From assembly GCA_947625045.1 (NCBI GenBank), contig CANQMW010000011.1, forward strand, positions 1-64,000: a stretch of 64,000 nt of DNA. Reading direction: 5' to 3'. A program made the translations under genes and the position numbers. How positions within the stretch are numbered: position 1 is the first letter of the stretch; every line of letters starts with the position of its first letter. Below are positions 52,523-61,597 of this stretch, piece by piece. This DNA is from an uncultured Oscillospiraceae bacterium. Its GTDB lineage: Bacteria > Bacillota > Clostridia > Oscillospirales > Oscillospiraceae. The notes under the pieces are model-generated. The model made no database searches. It was not told the origin of the DNA and saw only the letters and a program-made list of their open reading frames with translations.

Positions 52523-53266
52523 CTACATCCCGAAGACCCAGAGCTTCCACATGGCGAAGGCCTCCCGGACGGCGTAGTTGACGAACAGGGGGAAGATGCT
52601 GGTTTTTGCGGCTACCAGCGTGGCTTCGCAGCCCAGGTGTTCAGCCATGTACCCCAGCCGGTGCAGGTGGTACTCGCTGGATAGGATGGCCACCCGGCCG
52701 TCGTAGCCCGGCTCCCGGGCCCGGATGAGGGCGAGGGAGTTGGCGATGTTCTCATAGCTATCGTCCGCCCGGTCCTCCAGAATGAGCCGGGCCGGGTCCA
52801 CGCCGTGGGCCGTGAGCCAGTCCACCATGGCCTGGCCCTCGGACAGGGCCTCCCGGGGCCCCTGGCTGCCGGTGAGGACGGCGGAACTGTCCGGGTTCTC
52901 ATTGAGCCACGTGAGCGCGGCATTCAGCCTGTCCGCAAGGGACCGGGAGGGCTCATTGCCCTTGAGGCCCGCGCCGCAGACGATCAGATATGGCGCGGAG
53001 GTATCCGCGTCGGAGCGGCAGTCGGCGAGGATGGGTATCTCCGCCGCCAGAAAGCAGCCGCAGCCGATGATGAGAACGGCGGCCAGGGCTATGCGGGCGG
53101 CCTTGGCGGCTTTGGTAGTCTTCCCGGAAAGAGCCCCGAATATGGCAAGCACCGCCGCGCCCGCCAAGAGCAGCACCGCCGTCACCCGATAGCCCACCAG
53201 GGCGAACTCAAACACGGCCGCCGCGGCGATGAGCAGGCCGGCGCCGATGAATAAGGTTTTCTTCAT
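52523..53266 (-). CDS. DUF218/YdcF-family membrane protein
   Basis: This is a 247-residue protein. Two to three N-terminal helices (about 1-65) are followed by the DUF218 domain with YLIVCGAGLKG, LTGSQGPREALSEGQAM, and LEDRADDSYENIANSL motifs, then LSSEYHLHRLGYMA. YdcF/SanA proteins affect envelope integrity and antibiotic sensitivity; the enzyme activity is unknown. The start at 53266 forms an ATGA overlap with the ABC-F gene's stop. Confidence 0.9.
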   Translation of the reverse strand: MKKTLFIGAGLLIAAAAVFEFALVGYRVTAVLLLAGAAVLAIFGALSGKTTKAAKAARIALAAVLIIGCGCFLAAEIPILADCRSDADTSAPYLIVCGAGLKGNEPSRSLADRLNAALTWLNENPDSSAVLTGSQGPREALSEGQAMVDWLTAHGVDPARLILEDRADDSYENIANSLALIRAREPGYDGRVAILSSEYHLHRLGYMAEHLGCEATLVAAKTSIFPLFVNYAVREAFAMWKLWVFGM

Positions 53267-55134
53267 CCCTCCGCCAGCGCCTCCCATTCCTCGTAGAGGC
53301 CGTCCAGCTGCTCCTGCACGCCGGCACGCTCTTCCGACAGCTCCATGAGCTTCTGGTAGTCGGTGGCGGCGGCCTCCTCCCGGGCGGATATGTCCGCGAG
53401 GGCAGCCTCCAGCTTTTCGATCTCCCGCTCCACCTTGGCCAGGCGCTTGGCCGGGTCCTTCTCCCTCGGAGGGCGTTGGGCCTTTACCTTGGGCTCGTGG
53501 TGCTTGGCGATCTGGGTGAGCTCCGCCTGCCGGGCCTTATAGGCCTCGTACTCCGTGTAGCCCCCGGGGAAGTCCGTGAGCACGCCGTTTTTGAGCTCCC
53601 ACACCCTTGTGGCGAAGCGGTCCGTGAACCATCGGTCGTGGCTTACGAACAGGAGCGTGCCGCCGTAGTCGTCCAGGGCCTGCTCGATCCACTCGCGGCT
53701 CGCGATATCCAAATGGTTGGTAGGCTCGTCCAGGATGAGGAAGTTGATGTCCGACTTCATGAGCATGCACAGCCGAAGCCTGCTCTGCTCGCCGCCGGAG
53801 AGGCTGCCCACGGTCTTGAACACGTCCTCGCCGGTGAAGTTGAAGGCGGCGAGACGGTCTCGTGCGTCCTGGGGCTGGGCCTTGTCGTCGTAGATGAGGG
53901 TGTCCACCAGCGTCCGCTCGGGATGGGCGAAGGTCACCTGCTGGGGCAGATAGGCCGCCCGGATGGCGGGGCCCAGGCGGGTATAGCCCGCGTCCGGGGT
54001 CACCTCGCCCAGAATGATCTTCACCAGGGTGGACTTGCCGCTGCCGTTGTCTCCCATGACGGCCACCCGCTCCCCGGGGCGGATGAGAAGGTCCAGGCGC
54101 TCGAAAAGCAGTTTCTCGCCGTAGGCCTTGCCCAGGTCCTGGGCCACCAGCACCTCGTCGCCGAAAAAGTCCCGCTCCTTGAACCGGACCGAGAGCTTTT
54201 TCGCCTGGGTGGGCTTGGGGGCCATCTGGAGCTTCGAGATGCGCTTTTCCATGGAAAAGGCCCGCTTGTAGAGCTTGTCGTTGCCCAAAAACGCCCACAG
54301 ACGCAGGTTCTTGGCCGCCTCCTCCAGGTGGGCGATCTCCCGCTGGCTCTTCTCATACTGCCGCCGCAGCTCTTGGTACCGGCGCTGCTTTTCCTCGATA
54401 TAGAAGCTGTAGCTGCCCGCGTAGAACTGGCACACGCCGTTGTCCAGCTCGATGGTCCGCTGGGCGATGTTGTCCAAAAACCACCGGTCGTGGCTGACGG
54501 TGAGGACCGTACCCTTGAACTTGGCGAGGAATCCCTCCAGCCACTGGGTGCTCTTGAGGTCCAAGTGGTTGGTTGGCTCGTCCAAGAGCAATATGTCCGT
54601 GTCCTCCAAAAGGAGCCGGGCCAGGTTCACCCGGGTCTTCTCCCCGCCGGAGAGGCTATCGAAGAGCTGCTCCCGCATGGCGGGGGAGAGGTCCAGGCCG
54701 TTGGCCACCCGGTCCCGCTCGAAGTCCGCGTCGTAGCCCCCCAAGCGGTCAAATTCCGCTGCCAGGCGGTCATATTTGGAAAGGGTGGCTGGGGAAGCGT
54801 CCGTAGCCATGGCCGCTTCAAGCTGGGTCATCTGCTCCCGGATGTCGTCTAAGTGGCGCACGGCGGAGCGGAGCACATCCTCGGTGGTGTAGCCCTCGGG
54901 GTAGACGGGTATCTGGCTGATGAGGCCGATGCGCTTGCCCGCGGCCAGAACCACCTCCCCCTCGTCGGGCTCCAATGCCCCGGTGAGGATGCGGAGAAGA
55001 GTGGTCTTGCCCGCGCCGTTGGGGCCCAGGAGGGCCACCCGCTCGCCGGATTGGACATCAAAGCTGACGCCGCGGAGGATCTCCACGCCGCCGAAGCTCT
55101 TTTTTACGTTGTGCAGGGATATATCGATCATCAA
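53263..55134 (-). CDS. ABC-F family ATPase
   Basis: This is a 623-residue protein with two nucleotide-binding domains and no membrane segments. First Walker A LGPNGAGKTT is near residue 35, signature LSGGEKTRVNLARLL near 160; second Walker A MGDNGSGKST near 357, signature LSGGEQSRLRLCML near 440. The linker between the domains (about 240-300) is basic, and the C-terminal coiled coil (about 545-623) matches the YdiF/Uup type. ABC-F proteins act at the ribosome, in some cases giving antibiotic resistance; which subtype is uncertain. Confidence 0.95.
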   Translation of the reverse strand: MMIDISLHNVKKSFGGVEILRGVSFDVQSGERVALLGPNGAGKTTLLRILTGALEPDEGEVVLAAGKRIGLISQIPVYPEGYTTEDVLRSAVRHLDDIREQMTQLEAAMATDASPATLSKYDRLAAEFDRLGGYDADFERDRVANGLDLSPAMREQLFDSLSGGEKTRVNLARLLLEDTDILLLDEPTNHLDLKSTQWLEGFLAKFKGTVLTVSHDRWFLDNIAQRTIELDNGVCQFYAGSYSFYIEEKQRRYQELRRQYEKSQREIAHLEEAAKNLRLWAFLGNDKLYKRAFSMEKRISKLQMAPKPTQAKKLSVRFKERDFFGDEVLVAQDLGKAYGEKLLFERLDLLIRPGERVAVMGDNGSGKSTLVKIILGEVTPDAGYTRLGPAIRAAYLPQQVTFAHPERTLVDTLIYDDKAQPQDARDRLAAFNFTGEDVFKTVGSLSGGEQSRLRLCMLMKSDINFLILDEPTNHLDIASREWIEQALDDYGGTLLFVSHDRWFTDRFATRVWELKNGVLTDFPGGYTEYEAYKARQAELTQIAKHHEPKVKAQRPPREKDPAKRLAKVEREIEKLEAALADISAREEAAATDYQKLMELSEERAGVQEQLDGLYEEWEALAEG

Positions 55135-55159
55135 TATGTTTCCTTGTAAGCGTTATAGA

Positions 55160-55261
55160 GGCCGCCAGCCCGACGGGCGGTGAGAACCGGCAGTGCCCCG
55201 CACGCGCTCGGTGAACGAAGTGAACTTTAGCGGGAGGGGCCCTGTCGGGCTCAGCCGCCCT
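55160..55261 (+). repeat. Dispersed repeat, short form (copy C)
   Basis: This repeat has the same orientation and almost the same sequence as 44079-44180 (GCCAGCCCGACGGGCGGTGA...). It abuts an inverted long-form copy. Confidence 0.8.
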
Positions 55262-55386
55262 GGGACCAGGCAGGTCTTGCCCGGACGGGCCCGCCAGTAT
55301 GCCTGCTGCTAAAGTTCGCGATGCTCACCAACCGCATCCGGCACACTGGCGGCTCCCGCCGGGCGTCGGACTGGCAAGGGCGGCCT
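55262..55386 (-). repeat. Dispersed repeat, long form, inverted (copy D)
   Basis: Read on the minus strand it matches 9199-9330 almost throughout (GGCGGGAGCCGCCAGTGTGC..., GCATACTGGCGGGCCCGTCC). It ends at the stop codon of the PBP gene. Confidence 0.82.
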
Positions 55387-56711
55387 CAGCCATTTGCCTT
55401 TTGCACCGCCTTCTGCAATGTGGCGTTGGCGATGGGGGAGGCCACGTAATAGCCGCCGCCGGCCCGCTCCGCCAGGACCACAAAGGCATAGGGGGCGTTG
55501 GCGTTGGTGATAAAGCCGGCGAACCAGGCGTGGGTGCCGCCGTAGGTCTCGGCGGTGCCGGTCTTGGCGTGCATCTCAAGCCCTGGGTATGTACCGGCGC
55601 CGTATTCATACTGCACGTTGTAGCCCATCATCTCGGAGAGGGTCTGGGCGGTGTTGGGGTCCATGAGCTGGGTGGTGCCGGCGCTCTCCCCGTAGAGAAT
55701 GGTGGGCTCCACGCACACGCCGCCGTTGGCGATGGCGCCGATGAACCGCAGGAAGGCGTAGGGGTTTATTAGGTCCTCATACTGGCCGATGCCCTCCCAG
55801 GCCGCGTCGCCTATCTCCCCGCGCCCGGCGGGCACGCTGCCCGCGGCGGTGGGTATCTTGCCGTTGAGCATATGGGAGGAGGTGAGGCCGTACTTCTCCG
55901 CGTACTGGCTTATCAGGGCACTGCCCAGCTGGGCGGCGATCTCGCCGAAGGCGCAGTTGCAGGAGTGTGCCAGGGCCTGCTCCACGGTGATGGTGCCGTG
56001 CACGCCGGAGCACTTCACCCGCTGGCCGCCGATGATGGTGTCCCCGTCGCAGTAGAATGTCTGCTGCCAGATATCCGGGATGTTCTCCAGCGCCGCCGCC
56101 AAGGTGACAAGTTTGAAGACAGACCCCGGGGTGAAGGTGGAGCTCAGGGCCCGGTTGATGAACGCGCCCTCGTAGGCCTCGCTGTTGGCGTCGAAGTCGA
56201 TGCCGTATTCCGGGTCCCAGGTGGGGGTGGAGACCATGCAGATGATCTCCCCGGTGCGGTAGTTGTACACCAGCACCGTGCCCTTCTTCCCGGCGATGGC
56301 GTTGTAGGCCGCGGCGCACACGTCCGCGTCCAGGGTGAGTTTCATACTGGCCGCCTCGGCGGTGGTACCGGTGAAGAAGGAGTAATTGACGAAGTCCGCC
56401 CGGTACATGGACAGGATGCTTGTGCCCACGTTGCCCCCCAGGTCGCCCACAGCGTGCAGGCAGGCCTTTCGGATGTCGGCGTCGTCTGCATAGTGGAAGC
56501 CCTCGTCGCTGGCGGTGGCCAGGACAAGGCCGTTTCGGTCCGCGACGGAGCCCCGGTTCAGGACGCCCTCGGAGTAGATGCTCTGGTTGGCATAGAAGGT
56601 GGCCCAGTCGCCCCCGTCCACGGCGAGCCTATAGATGAACACGCCGGTGCCGGCCAGGGTGAGCGCCACTAAGAGCAGCACGGCGAAGGCGCGGGTAGTG
56701 ACTTTTTTCAT
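55386..56711 (-). CDS. Penicillin-binding transpeptidase (class B-like)
   Basis: This is a 441-residue single-pass membrane enzyme. An N-terminal helix (about 8-28) is followed by a short pedestal, then the transpeptidase domain. The catalytic Ser197-V-F-K200 is in TPGSVFK, the SxN motif is Ser250-C-Asn252, and the KTG triad is Lys383-Thr-Gly in AKTGTAE. It is shorter than typical FtsI/PBP2 (about 550-700), having a reduced N-terminal module, and resembles the PbpA class. It overlaps the FtsW gene by 4 bases, so it is the likely partner of that glycosyltransferase. Confidence 0.93.
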   Translation of the reverse strand: MKKVTTRAFAVLLLVALTLAGTGVFIYRLAVDGGDWATFYANQSIYSEGVLNRGSVADRNGLVLATASDEGFHYADDADIRKACLHAVGDLGGNVGTSILSMYRADFVNYSFFTGTTAEAASMKLTLDADVCAAAYNAIAGKKGTVLVYNYRTGEIICMVSTPTWDPEYGIDFDANSEAYEGAFINRALSSTFTPGSVFKLVTLAAALENIPDIWQQTFYCDGDTIIGGQRVKCSGVHGTITVEQALAHSCNCAFGEIAAQLGSALISQYAEKYGLTSSHMLNGKIPTAAGSVPAGRGEIGDAAWEGIGQYEDLINPYAFLRFIGAIANGGVCVEPTILYGESAGTTQLMDPNTAQTLSEMMGYNVQYEYGAGTYPGLEMHAKTGTAETYGGTHAWFAGFITNANAPYAFVVLAERAGGGYYVASPIANATLQKAVQKANG

Positions 56712-58543
56712 GCGCGCCCGCCTCCCCGGTAATAGCCGTCCTTGGGGTCGTCATAATAGCCGCCCTCAGGACTGCCGTCATAGTATCCGCCCCCGGGGCT
56801 GTAGTAGTCCTCCTCCGGCTCGCTTTCGTCCTCCACGCCCGCGCCGCCGGTGAACCGCTCCGGGCGCACCACGGCGAAGCTGGCGTTGGCCCGGGTGTCG
56901 CTGCCCTTGACGAAGGCCAGCAGCATCCAGCAGGCAAGAAGGCTCGTGCCGCCCATGGACACGAAGGGGAAGGTGACACCGGTGAAGGGCAGGATGTCCA
57001 TGGCGCCGAACACATTGAGGCACAGCTGCACCAGCATCATGCTCACCGCCCCGGCGGCGGCGATGCAGAAATAGGAGGACCGGCCCGCGGCGGCGTTCTT
57101 CACCACGAAGCCCGCCAGGGCCAGCAGGGACGCGATGCAGCACAGGGCGGTGATCAGCCCCAGCTCCTCGCACAGCACCGCGAACACCAGGTCTGTCTCC
57201 GCGGCGATGATGCCGATGAACCAGCCGTTGCCGGCCCCGTGGCCGAAGAGGCCGCCGCTGGCCGCGGCGGAGAGGGCGCGGGACTGCTGATAGCCCCGCC
57301 AGTCCACGTCCTCCCACACGTGGCCCCAGGTCTCGAACCGGGCCACCACGTGGGGCTTCACCGTCACTACCAAGAGCACCCCCAGCACCGCCCCCGCTAC
57401 GGCGAGAAACACCGTGGCGAAAGAGCCGGAGCGCATGAAGGAGATGACGAGGAACGTCACGAAAAACACCAGCGCCGTGCCAAAGTCGCCCATGAGGGAC
57501 AGAAGGCCCACACACCCGGCGGAAAAGCCGATGTAGAATATCAGGTTTCGGTTCACGAAGAGCCGGTCCAGGGTGGCCGCCCCGGCGTAGATGTACAGGA
57601 CTTTTACAAGCTCCGAGGGCTGGATAGAGAGGCTGCCGAAGTGGAGCCAGCTTCGCGCGCCGTTGTCCACCGGCGCCAGCACCAGCGTCACCAGAAGCAT
57701 GCCGATGGCGGCGATGAAGGCGTACAGCCGCACGGATTTCACCCGGTCCAGGTTACGTATCCACAGGCACATGAAGATGTAAAGGCCGATGGCCGCGAGA
57801 AGAAGGATGATCTGCTTGAGCATGTCGTCCGGGGTCTTGGACGCCGCTACGGAGAGGCCCACCGTGGACAGGAACAGCGCCAGTATCTCCGGCTCGAAGC
57901 CCCGCTGGCCGGAGGCCCGCAGGACGATGAAATAGCCCCACTGGACCGTGGCCAGCACGGCGAAGGCCATGATGACGCCCAGGCCCGCCCCGGCGTCATA
58001 GGCCAGGTGCTGCAATAGAAGGCCGATCTGGAATATGGTCAGCAGCAGCAGCGTCACACTGGGCCGCACCCGGCGGCCGGGGGCGTGGCGGTATTTCAAA
58101 AGGGAGGAGCGCTCCTGCTCCGTCAGGTCCACGAACCGGGCGGAGACCGTGCCCAGGGTGAGCACGTCCGCGTCCTGGATGGGAGCGCCGCCGGGCAGCA
58201 CCTGCTCGCCGTTCACATAGGTCCTGCCCTTGCCCAGGTTGTAGACCGTCCAGGTCCCCTCCGGCGTGCGGATAAGGCAGGCGTGCATCCGCTCCACCGC
58301 CGGGTCGTCCACCCGCCCGTCCACGGACCGGGCCCGGCCCAGGATGCACTCCCAGTGGCGCAGGGGCACCATCACGTTGCCGTTGAGGTAGAGGTAGGCC
58401 CAGGTCTCCGGGTCGTACCGCTCCCGGAGCATGCTCACGATGCAGCGGGCCACGATGAGCACTGCCACAAAGGGCAGGATATAGCGGGATATATCGGCGA
58501 TGCGGGGGGCATATTCGCCGAAGATGAAGGTGACCAGTTCCAC
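56708..58543 (-). CDS. FHA-domain fused to FtsW/RodA/SpoVE glycan polymerase
   Basis: This 611-residue fusion has one helix (about 18-38), then an FHA-like domain (about 50-140) with ILGR near 67-70 and TYVNGEQVLPGG near 108-119. The rest is a SEDS family polymerase with about ten helices and the GDFGTAL and PFTGVTFPFVSMGGTSLL-type motifs (in parts PFVSMGGTS). The usual phosphothreonine-contact SR.H reads VERMH here, so binding may be altered. A Gly/Tyr/Glu/Asp-rich tail closes it. The start is GTG 58543, because AAAGGAG lies 6 bases before it. Confidence 0.9.
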   Translation of the reverse strand: MELVTFIFGEYAPRIADISRYILPFVAVLIVARCIVSMLRERYDPETWAYLYLNGNVMVPLRHWECILGRARSVDGRVDDPAVERMHACLIRTPEGTWTVYNLGKGRTYVNGEQVLPGGAPIQDADVLTLGTVSARFVDLTEQERSSLLKYRHAPGRRVRPSVTLLLLTIFQIGLLLQHLAYDAGAGLGVIMAFAVLATVQWGYFIVLRASGQRGFEPEILALFLSTVGLSVAASKTPDDMLKQIILLLAAIGLYIFMCLWIRNLDRVKSVRLYAFIAAIGMLLVTLVLAPVDNGARSWLHFGSLSIQPSELVKVLYIYAGAATLDRLFVNRNLIFYIGFSAGCVGLLSLMGDFGTALVFFVTFLVISFMRSGSFATVFLAVAGAVLGVLLVVTVKPHVVARFETWGHVWEDVDWRGYQQSRALSAAASGGLFGHGAGNGWFIGIIAAETDLVFAVLCEELGLITALCCIASLLALAGFVVKNAAAGRSSYFCIAAAGAVSMMLVQLCLNVFGAMDILPFTGVTFPFVSMGGTSLLACWMLLAFVKGSDTRANASFAVVRPERFTGGAGVEDESEPEEDYYSPGGGYYDGSPEGGYYDDPKDGYYRGGGRA

Positions 58544-58605
58544 GGGCGGCTCCTTTCCGGAAGGATGGGGGTAGTAAAAAGTTCGGGGACAGACCAAACC
58601 GTCTA

Positions 58606-58639
58606 TTGACATTATACGATATTGTAACTAAAATGTAAA
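58606..58639. promoter_or_regulatory. Face-to-face overlapping promoters
   Basis: Plus: -35 TTGACA (58606-58611), 17-bp spacer, -10 TAAAAT (58629-58634). Minus: -35 TTTACA (58634-58639), 17-bp spacer, -10 TATAAT (58611-58616). The two promoters occupy the same 34 bp, so they should be mutually exclusive. Confidence 0.82.
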
Positions 58640-58641
58640 CT

Positions 58642-58998
58642 ATGAAAGGCAAAACATGGAAGGGAAAAACGGTATTCTGGGCGGTGCTGTTCGCGCTGCT
58701 GGCCGCGGGGGGGATAGGCGTATACACGCTGCGCCCCGCCGGGACCGTGGCGGCGGTGTCCGTGGACGGCCAGCTTTGGGAGACCATCGATTTGGCGGCG
58801 GTGGCGGCGCCCTATGAGAAGACCGTGGAGACGCCCTGGGGCAGGAACACCATCCGGGTGAGCCCCGGCGCCATCCAGGTCATCGACGCTGACTGCCCCA
58901 ACCATGACTGCGTAAAGCAGGGGGCCATATCCGACGGGGCCATCCCCATCGTGTGCCTGCCCCACCGGCTGGTGATAGAGATAGAGCGGGATGAATAG
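58642..58998 (+). CDS. NusG domain II-containing membrane protein
   Basis: This is a 118-residue protein. One N-terminal helix (about 10-29) is followed by a NusG_II beta domain with INTIRVSPGAIQVIDADCPN-type motif (visible parts VSPGAIQVIDADCPNHDC and CLPHRLVIEI). These domains are found near electron-transport or quinone-linked genes. Its start has no ribosome site and is at or one base from the expected transcription start, so the mRNA may be leaderless. It overlaps the Gx gene by 8 bases. Confidence 0.88.
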   Translation: MKGKTWKGKTVFWAVLFALLAAGGIGVYTLRPAGTVAAVSVDGQLWETIDLAAVAAPYEKTVETPWGRNTIRVSPGAIQVIDADCPNHDCVKQGAISDGAIPIVCLPHRLVIEIERDE

Positions 58999-59497
58999 GA
59001 CACGAAAGCTTGTATTCATGGCGCTTTTGACGGCGCTGGAGCTGACCATATGGGTCATTGAGGCCCAGATACCCGCCCCTGTCCCCGTGCCGGGGATAAA
59101 GCTGGGGCTGGCAAGCGTCATCACCCTGGCCGCCATGGCCTCCCTGGGCCGGAGGGAGGCGGGCTGCATCCTGCTGGCCCGCATCCTGCTGGGGGCCCTG
59201 TTCGCGGGAAGCGCCTCGGCGCTGCTCTTCTCCCTCACGGGCGGCATCGTGAGCTGGTGCGTGATGGCGGCGCTCCTGGGGCTGTTCCCGGAAAAGCTCA
59301 TGTGGGTGGTGAGCGTGTTCGGCGCCATCGGCCACAACGCCGGGCAGCTGCTGGCGGCAGTGCTCGTGACGGGCACGCCGGGCATACTGTGGTATGGACC
59401 GGCGCTGCTGGCGGCGGCCATCGTCACCGGCGTATTCACCGGCCTGGGGGCCATGTACCTGACCCGGGCCCTGCGGGCCTATACGGGCCGGAAATAA
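58991..59497 (+). CDS. Gx transporter family membrane protein
   Basis: This is a 168-residue protein with five or six helices. The N-terminal block IEAQIPAPVPVPGIKLGLASVI is typical of the 'heptaprenyl diphosphate synthase component I' or Gx transporter family, an S-component-like fold. Its substrate is not known. It follows NusG-II, an arrangement common in Clostridia, which supports a joint role at the membrane. Confidence 0.88.
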   Translation: MNRTRKLVFMALLTALELTIWVIEAQIPAPVPVPGIKLGLASVITLAAMASLGRREAGCILLARILLGALFAGSASALLFSLTGGIVSWCVMAALLGLFPEKLMWVVSVFGAIGHNAGQLLAAVLVTGTPGILWYGPALLAAAIVTGVFTGLGAMYLTRALRAYTGRK

Positions 59498-59509
59498 GGA
59501 GAAAAAGAT

Positions 59510-60307
59510 ATGCGTATCGATAGACGTGAGCTGAAGCAGCAGGCACGGATCGCCATGGGCAATGCCCGGCCCCGGCCCTACTGGGTGTGCCTGGCCTATA
59601 TGGTCATCCTCACGCTGCTGGAACTTTTGAGCATGAGCCTGAGCGGCAGCATCGAGGCCTATAAGCAGATGTTCCTGAGCGCCCGGATGGGCGTGGTGGC
59701 CTATGTGGAGCCCGTGCCTATGGGGGGCATGACGGGCTGGATACTGGACGTGGCGCTGCAGATCATGACCGCGGTGATGGCCGTGGGCTTCGTGATCTAC
59801 GCCCTGCGGGTCTGGCGGCATGTCCACGCCTCCGTGGGGGACCTGTTCGACGGGTTTGGGGTGTTCTTCCGGGCCGTGTGGATTCAGCTTCTGCCCTCGC
59901 TGCTCATTGGCCTGTGGAGCATGCTCTATGCCTTCCCGGCGGCTACGCTGGTGGTGATGACCCGGCAGAGCTGGTGGATGATCGTGCTGCTGCCTCTGCT
60001 GGCCCCGGCCATCATGGCGTCCTATTCCTACCGCCTGGCCACCTACGTGATGCTGGACAGGCCGGAGCTGGGCGGCTTCCAGTGCGTGGCCGTGAGCCGG
60101 GACATGATGCGGGGCCACCGGTGGGAGCTTTTTAAGCTGGACATGAGCTTCATCGGCTGGGGGCTTCTGTGCGCCATCCCCGTAGTGGGGCTCTTCCTCG
60201 CCATATGGCTGTACGTATACATGCAGGTGACGGAAGCGGGGTATTATGAGACCCTGGCCCGGCAGACCATGCCGGGGTGGGCGCCGCCGGAGCCGCCCCC
60301 TGTGTGA
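59510..60307 (+). CDS. DUF975 membrane protein
   Basis: This is a 265-residue protein with six helices. It opens with RRELKQQARIAMGNARPRPYWV, the DUF975 start, and contains GFQCVAVSRDMMRGHRWELFKLDMSFIGWGLL in parts (SRDMMRGHRWELF, LDMSFIGW). It ends with a short Pro-rich tail. The function is unknown. Last gene of the NusG-II/Gx transcript. Confidence 0.9.
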   Translation: MRIDRRELKQQARIAMGNARPRPYWVCLAYMVILTLLELLSMSLSGSIEAYKQMFLSARMGVVAYVEPVPMGGMTGWILDVALQIMTAVMAVGFVIYALRVWRHVHASVGDLFDGFGVFFRAVWIQLLPSLLIGLWSMLYAFPAATLVVMTRQSWWMIVLLPLLAPAIMASYSYRLATYVMLDRPELGGFQCVAVSRDMMRGHRWELFKLDMSFIGWGLLCAIPVVGLFLAIWLYVYMQVTEAGYYETLARQTMPGWAPPEPPPV

Positions 60308-60310
60308 ATC

Positions 60311-60348
60311 AAAAAAGCAGCAGACGGCGACGCATCTGCTGCTTTTTT
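60311..60348. terminator. Bidirectional intrinsic terminator
   Basis: The 14-bp stem AAAAAAGCAGCAGA/TCTGCTGCTTTTTT has a 10-base loop and lies between convergent DUF975 and rodA genes. Confidence 0.92.
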
Positions 60349-60352
60349 ACGG

Positions 60353-61510
60353 TCAGAATTCCGTGGAGTAGGAGCGGAACTGGGTGGGCTTCGGCCGGTA
60401 TCGTATGCCCGAGACGATGCCCATGGCGGCGAACATGGTGAAGAGACTGGACCCTCCGTAGCTGAAGAAGGGGAGGGTCAGGCCGATGACCGGCGTGAGC
60501 CCTGTGCACATGCCCACGGAGTTGAAAAGCTGGAAGCATATCATGGCCGCCATGCCCATGCACACCAGCATGCCGAAGGTGCTGTGGCAGTGGAGCCCCA
60601 CGTACACGCACCGGATGATGATGGCGGTCAGCAGCAGGATCACCACGATGCAGCCAACCATGCCCATCTCCTCGCCGATGCAGGCAAAGATATAGTCGGC
60701 GTGCTTGCTTCGCAGGCCGCCCTCGGCGGTCTGGGTCTGGGTGCCCTGATAGAGCCCTGTGCCCCAGAGACGGCCGGAGGACAGGGCCAGCTGGGCCCGG
60801 GTGGGCTCCCAGCTCAGGCCGTAGCCGGAGGGGTCGATCTGGTCCTGCATGTAGGGCAGGAGGATGCGTATCTTCTGGTTGTCGCTGAGCACATAGTTCC
60901 AGGCCAGGGGGATGGCCAGGGCCATGGCCGCCGCGCCGAAGAGGAACCAATAGAGCTTTATCCCCCCGGCGAACACCATCACCACGAATATGAAGAAGAA
61001 CACCAGGGCGTTTCCCAGGTCGCTGGAGATGACCATGTACAGCCCGAACAGCAGCAGCAGATGGCCCACCAGCTGGAACACGGAAAGCGGCGAGGAGAGG
61101 CTCCGGTACTCCTTCAGGTACGTGATGTGCTTGGCTGTCAGGACGATATAGATGACCTTGATGATCTCCGCCGGCTGGATGCCGATGCCGAGAAACCGTA
61201 TCCAAGCCCGGTTGCCGGTGTCATCTTTGGAGCCGAACACCGCCAGCAGCAATATAAGGCCGATCTCCGCCACCAGCAGCAGCGGCCACTGGTCGGCGAA
61301 CACGTCCGCGTCGATGAGGGTGAAGGCGAAATAGAAGGCGATGCCGATGAGCAGCGCGAATATCTGCACGTAGATCATGGTTGGGCTCATGGTTCGGGTG
61401 GCACTGGATATGGCCACCAGGCCCATGATGGACGCGGCCATGCACAGGATGAACAGGAGCATGTCCGCCCGCTTCAGAAAATCGCGGACCACGGCCATCT
61501 TCCCTTTCAC
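60353..61510 (-). CDS. rodA: Rod shape-determining protein RodA (SEDS family)
   Basis: This is a 385-residue glycan polymerase with about ten helices. Motifs include WIRFLGIGIQPAEIIKVIYI, DLGNALVFFFIF, and the C-terminal GLTLPFFSYGGSSLFTMFAAMG in parts (LPFFSYGGSS). It is a normal-length RodA, in contrast to the FHA-fused SEDS at 56708. The start is read as GTG 61510 after GGAGGG; the ATG upstream has no room for a ribosome site. Confidence 0.95.
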   Translation of the reverse strand: MKGKMAVVRDFLKRADMLLFILCMAASIMGLVAISSATRTMSPTMIYVQIFALLIGIAFYFAFTLIDADVFADQWPLLLVAEIGLILLLAVFGSKDDTGNRAWIRFLGIGIQPAEIIKVIYIVLTAKHITYLKEYRSLSSPLSVFQLVGHLLLLFGLYMVISSDLGNALVFFFIFVVMVFAGGIKLYWFLFGAAAMALAIPLAWNYVLSDNQKIRILLPYMQDQIDPSGYGLSWEPTRAQLALSSGRLWGTGLYQGTQTQTAEGGLRSKHADYIFACIGEEMGMVGCIVVILLLTAIIIRCVYVGLHCHSTFGMLVCMGMAAMICFQLFNSVGMCTGLTPVIGLTLPFFSYGGSSLFTMFAAMGIVSGIRYRPKPTQFRSYSTEF

Positions 61511-61543
61511 GGCACTCCCTCCTTCCATCGGACTTGCTCCGAC

Positions 61544-61572
61544 AGTATATCACACTCGATACAAAGTAGCAA
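61544..61572 (-). promoter_or_regulatory. Promoter of rodA
   Basis: On the minus strand, -35 TTGCTA (61567-61572), 17-bp spacer, -10 TATACT (61544-61549). Confidence 0.75.
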
Positions 61573-61597
61573 TTAACATTTCATTAAGAAAGAGATA

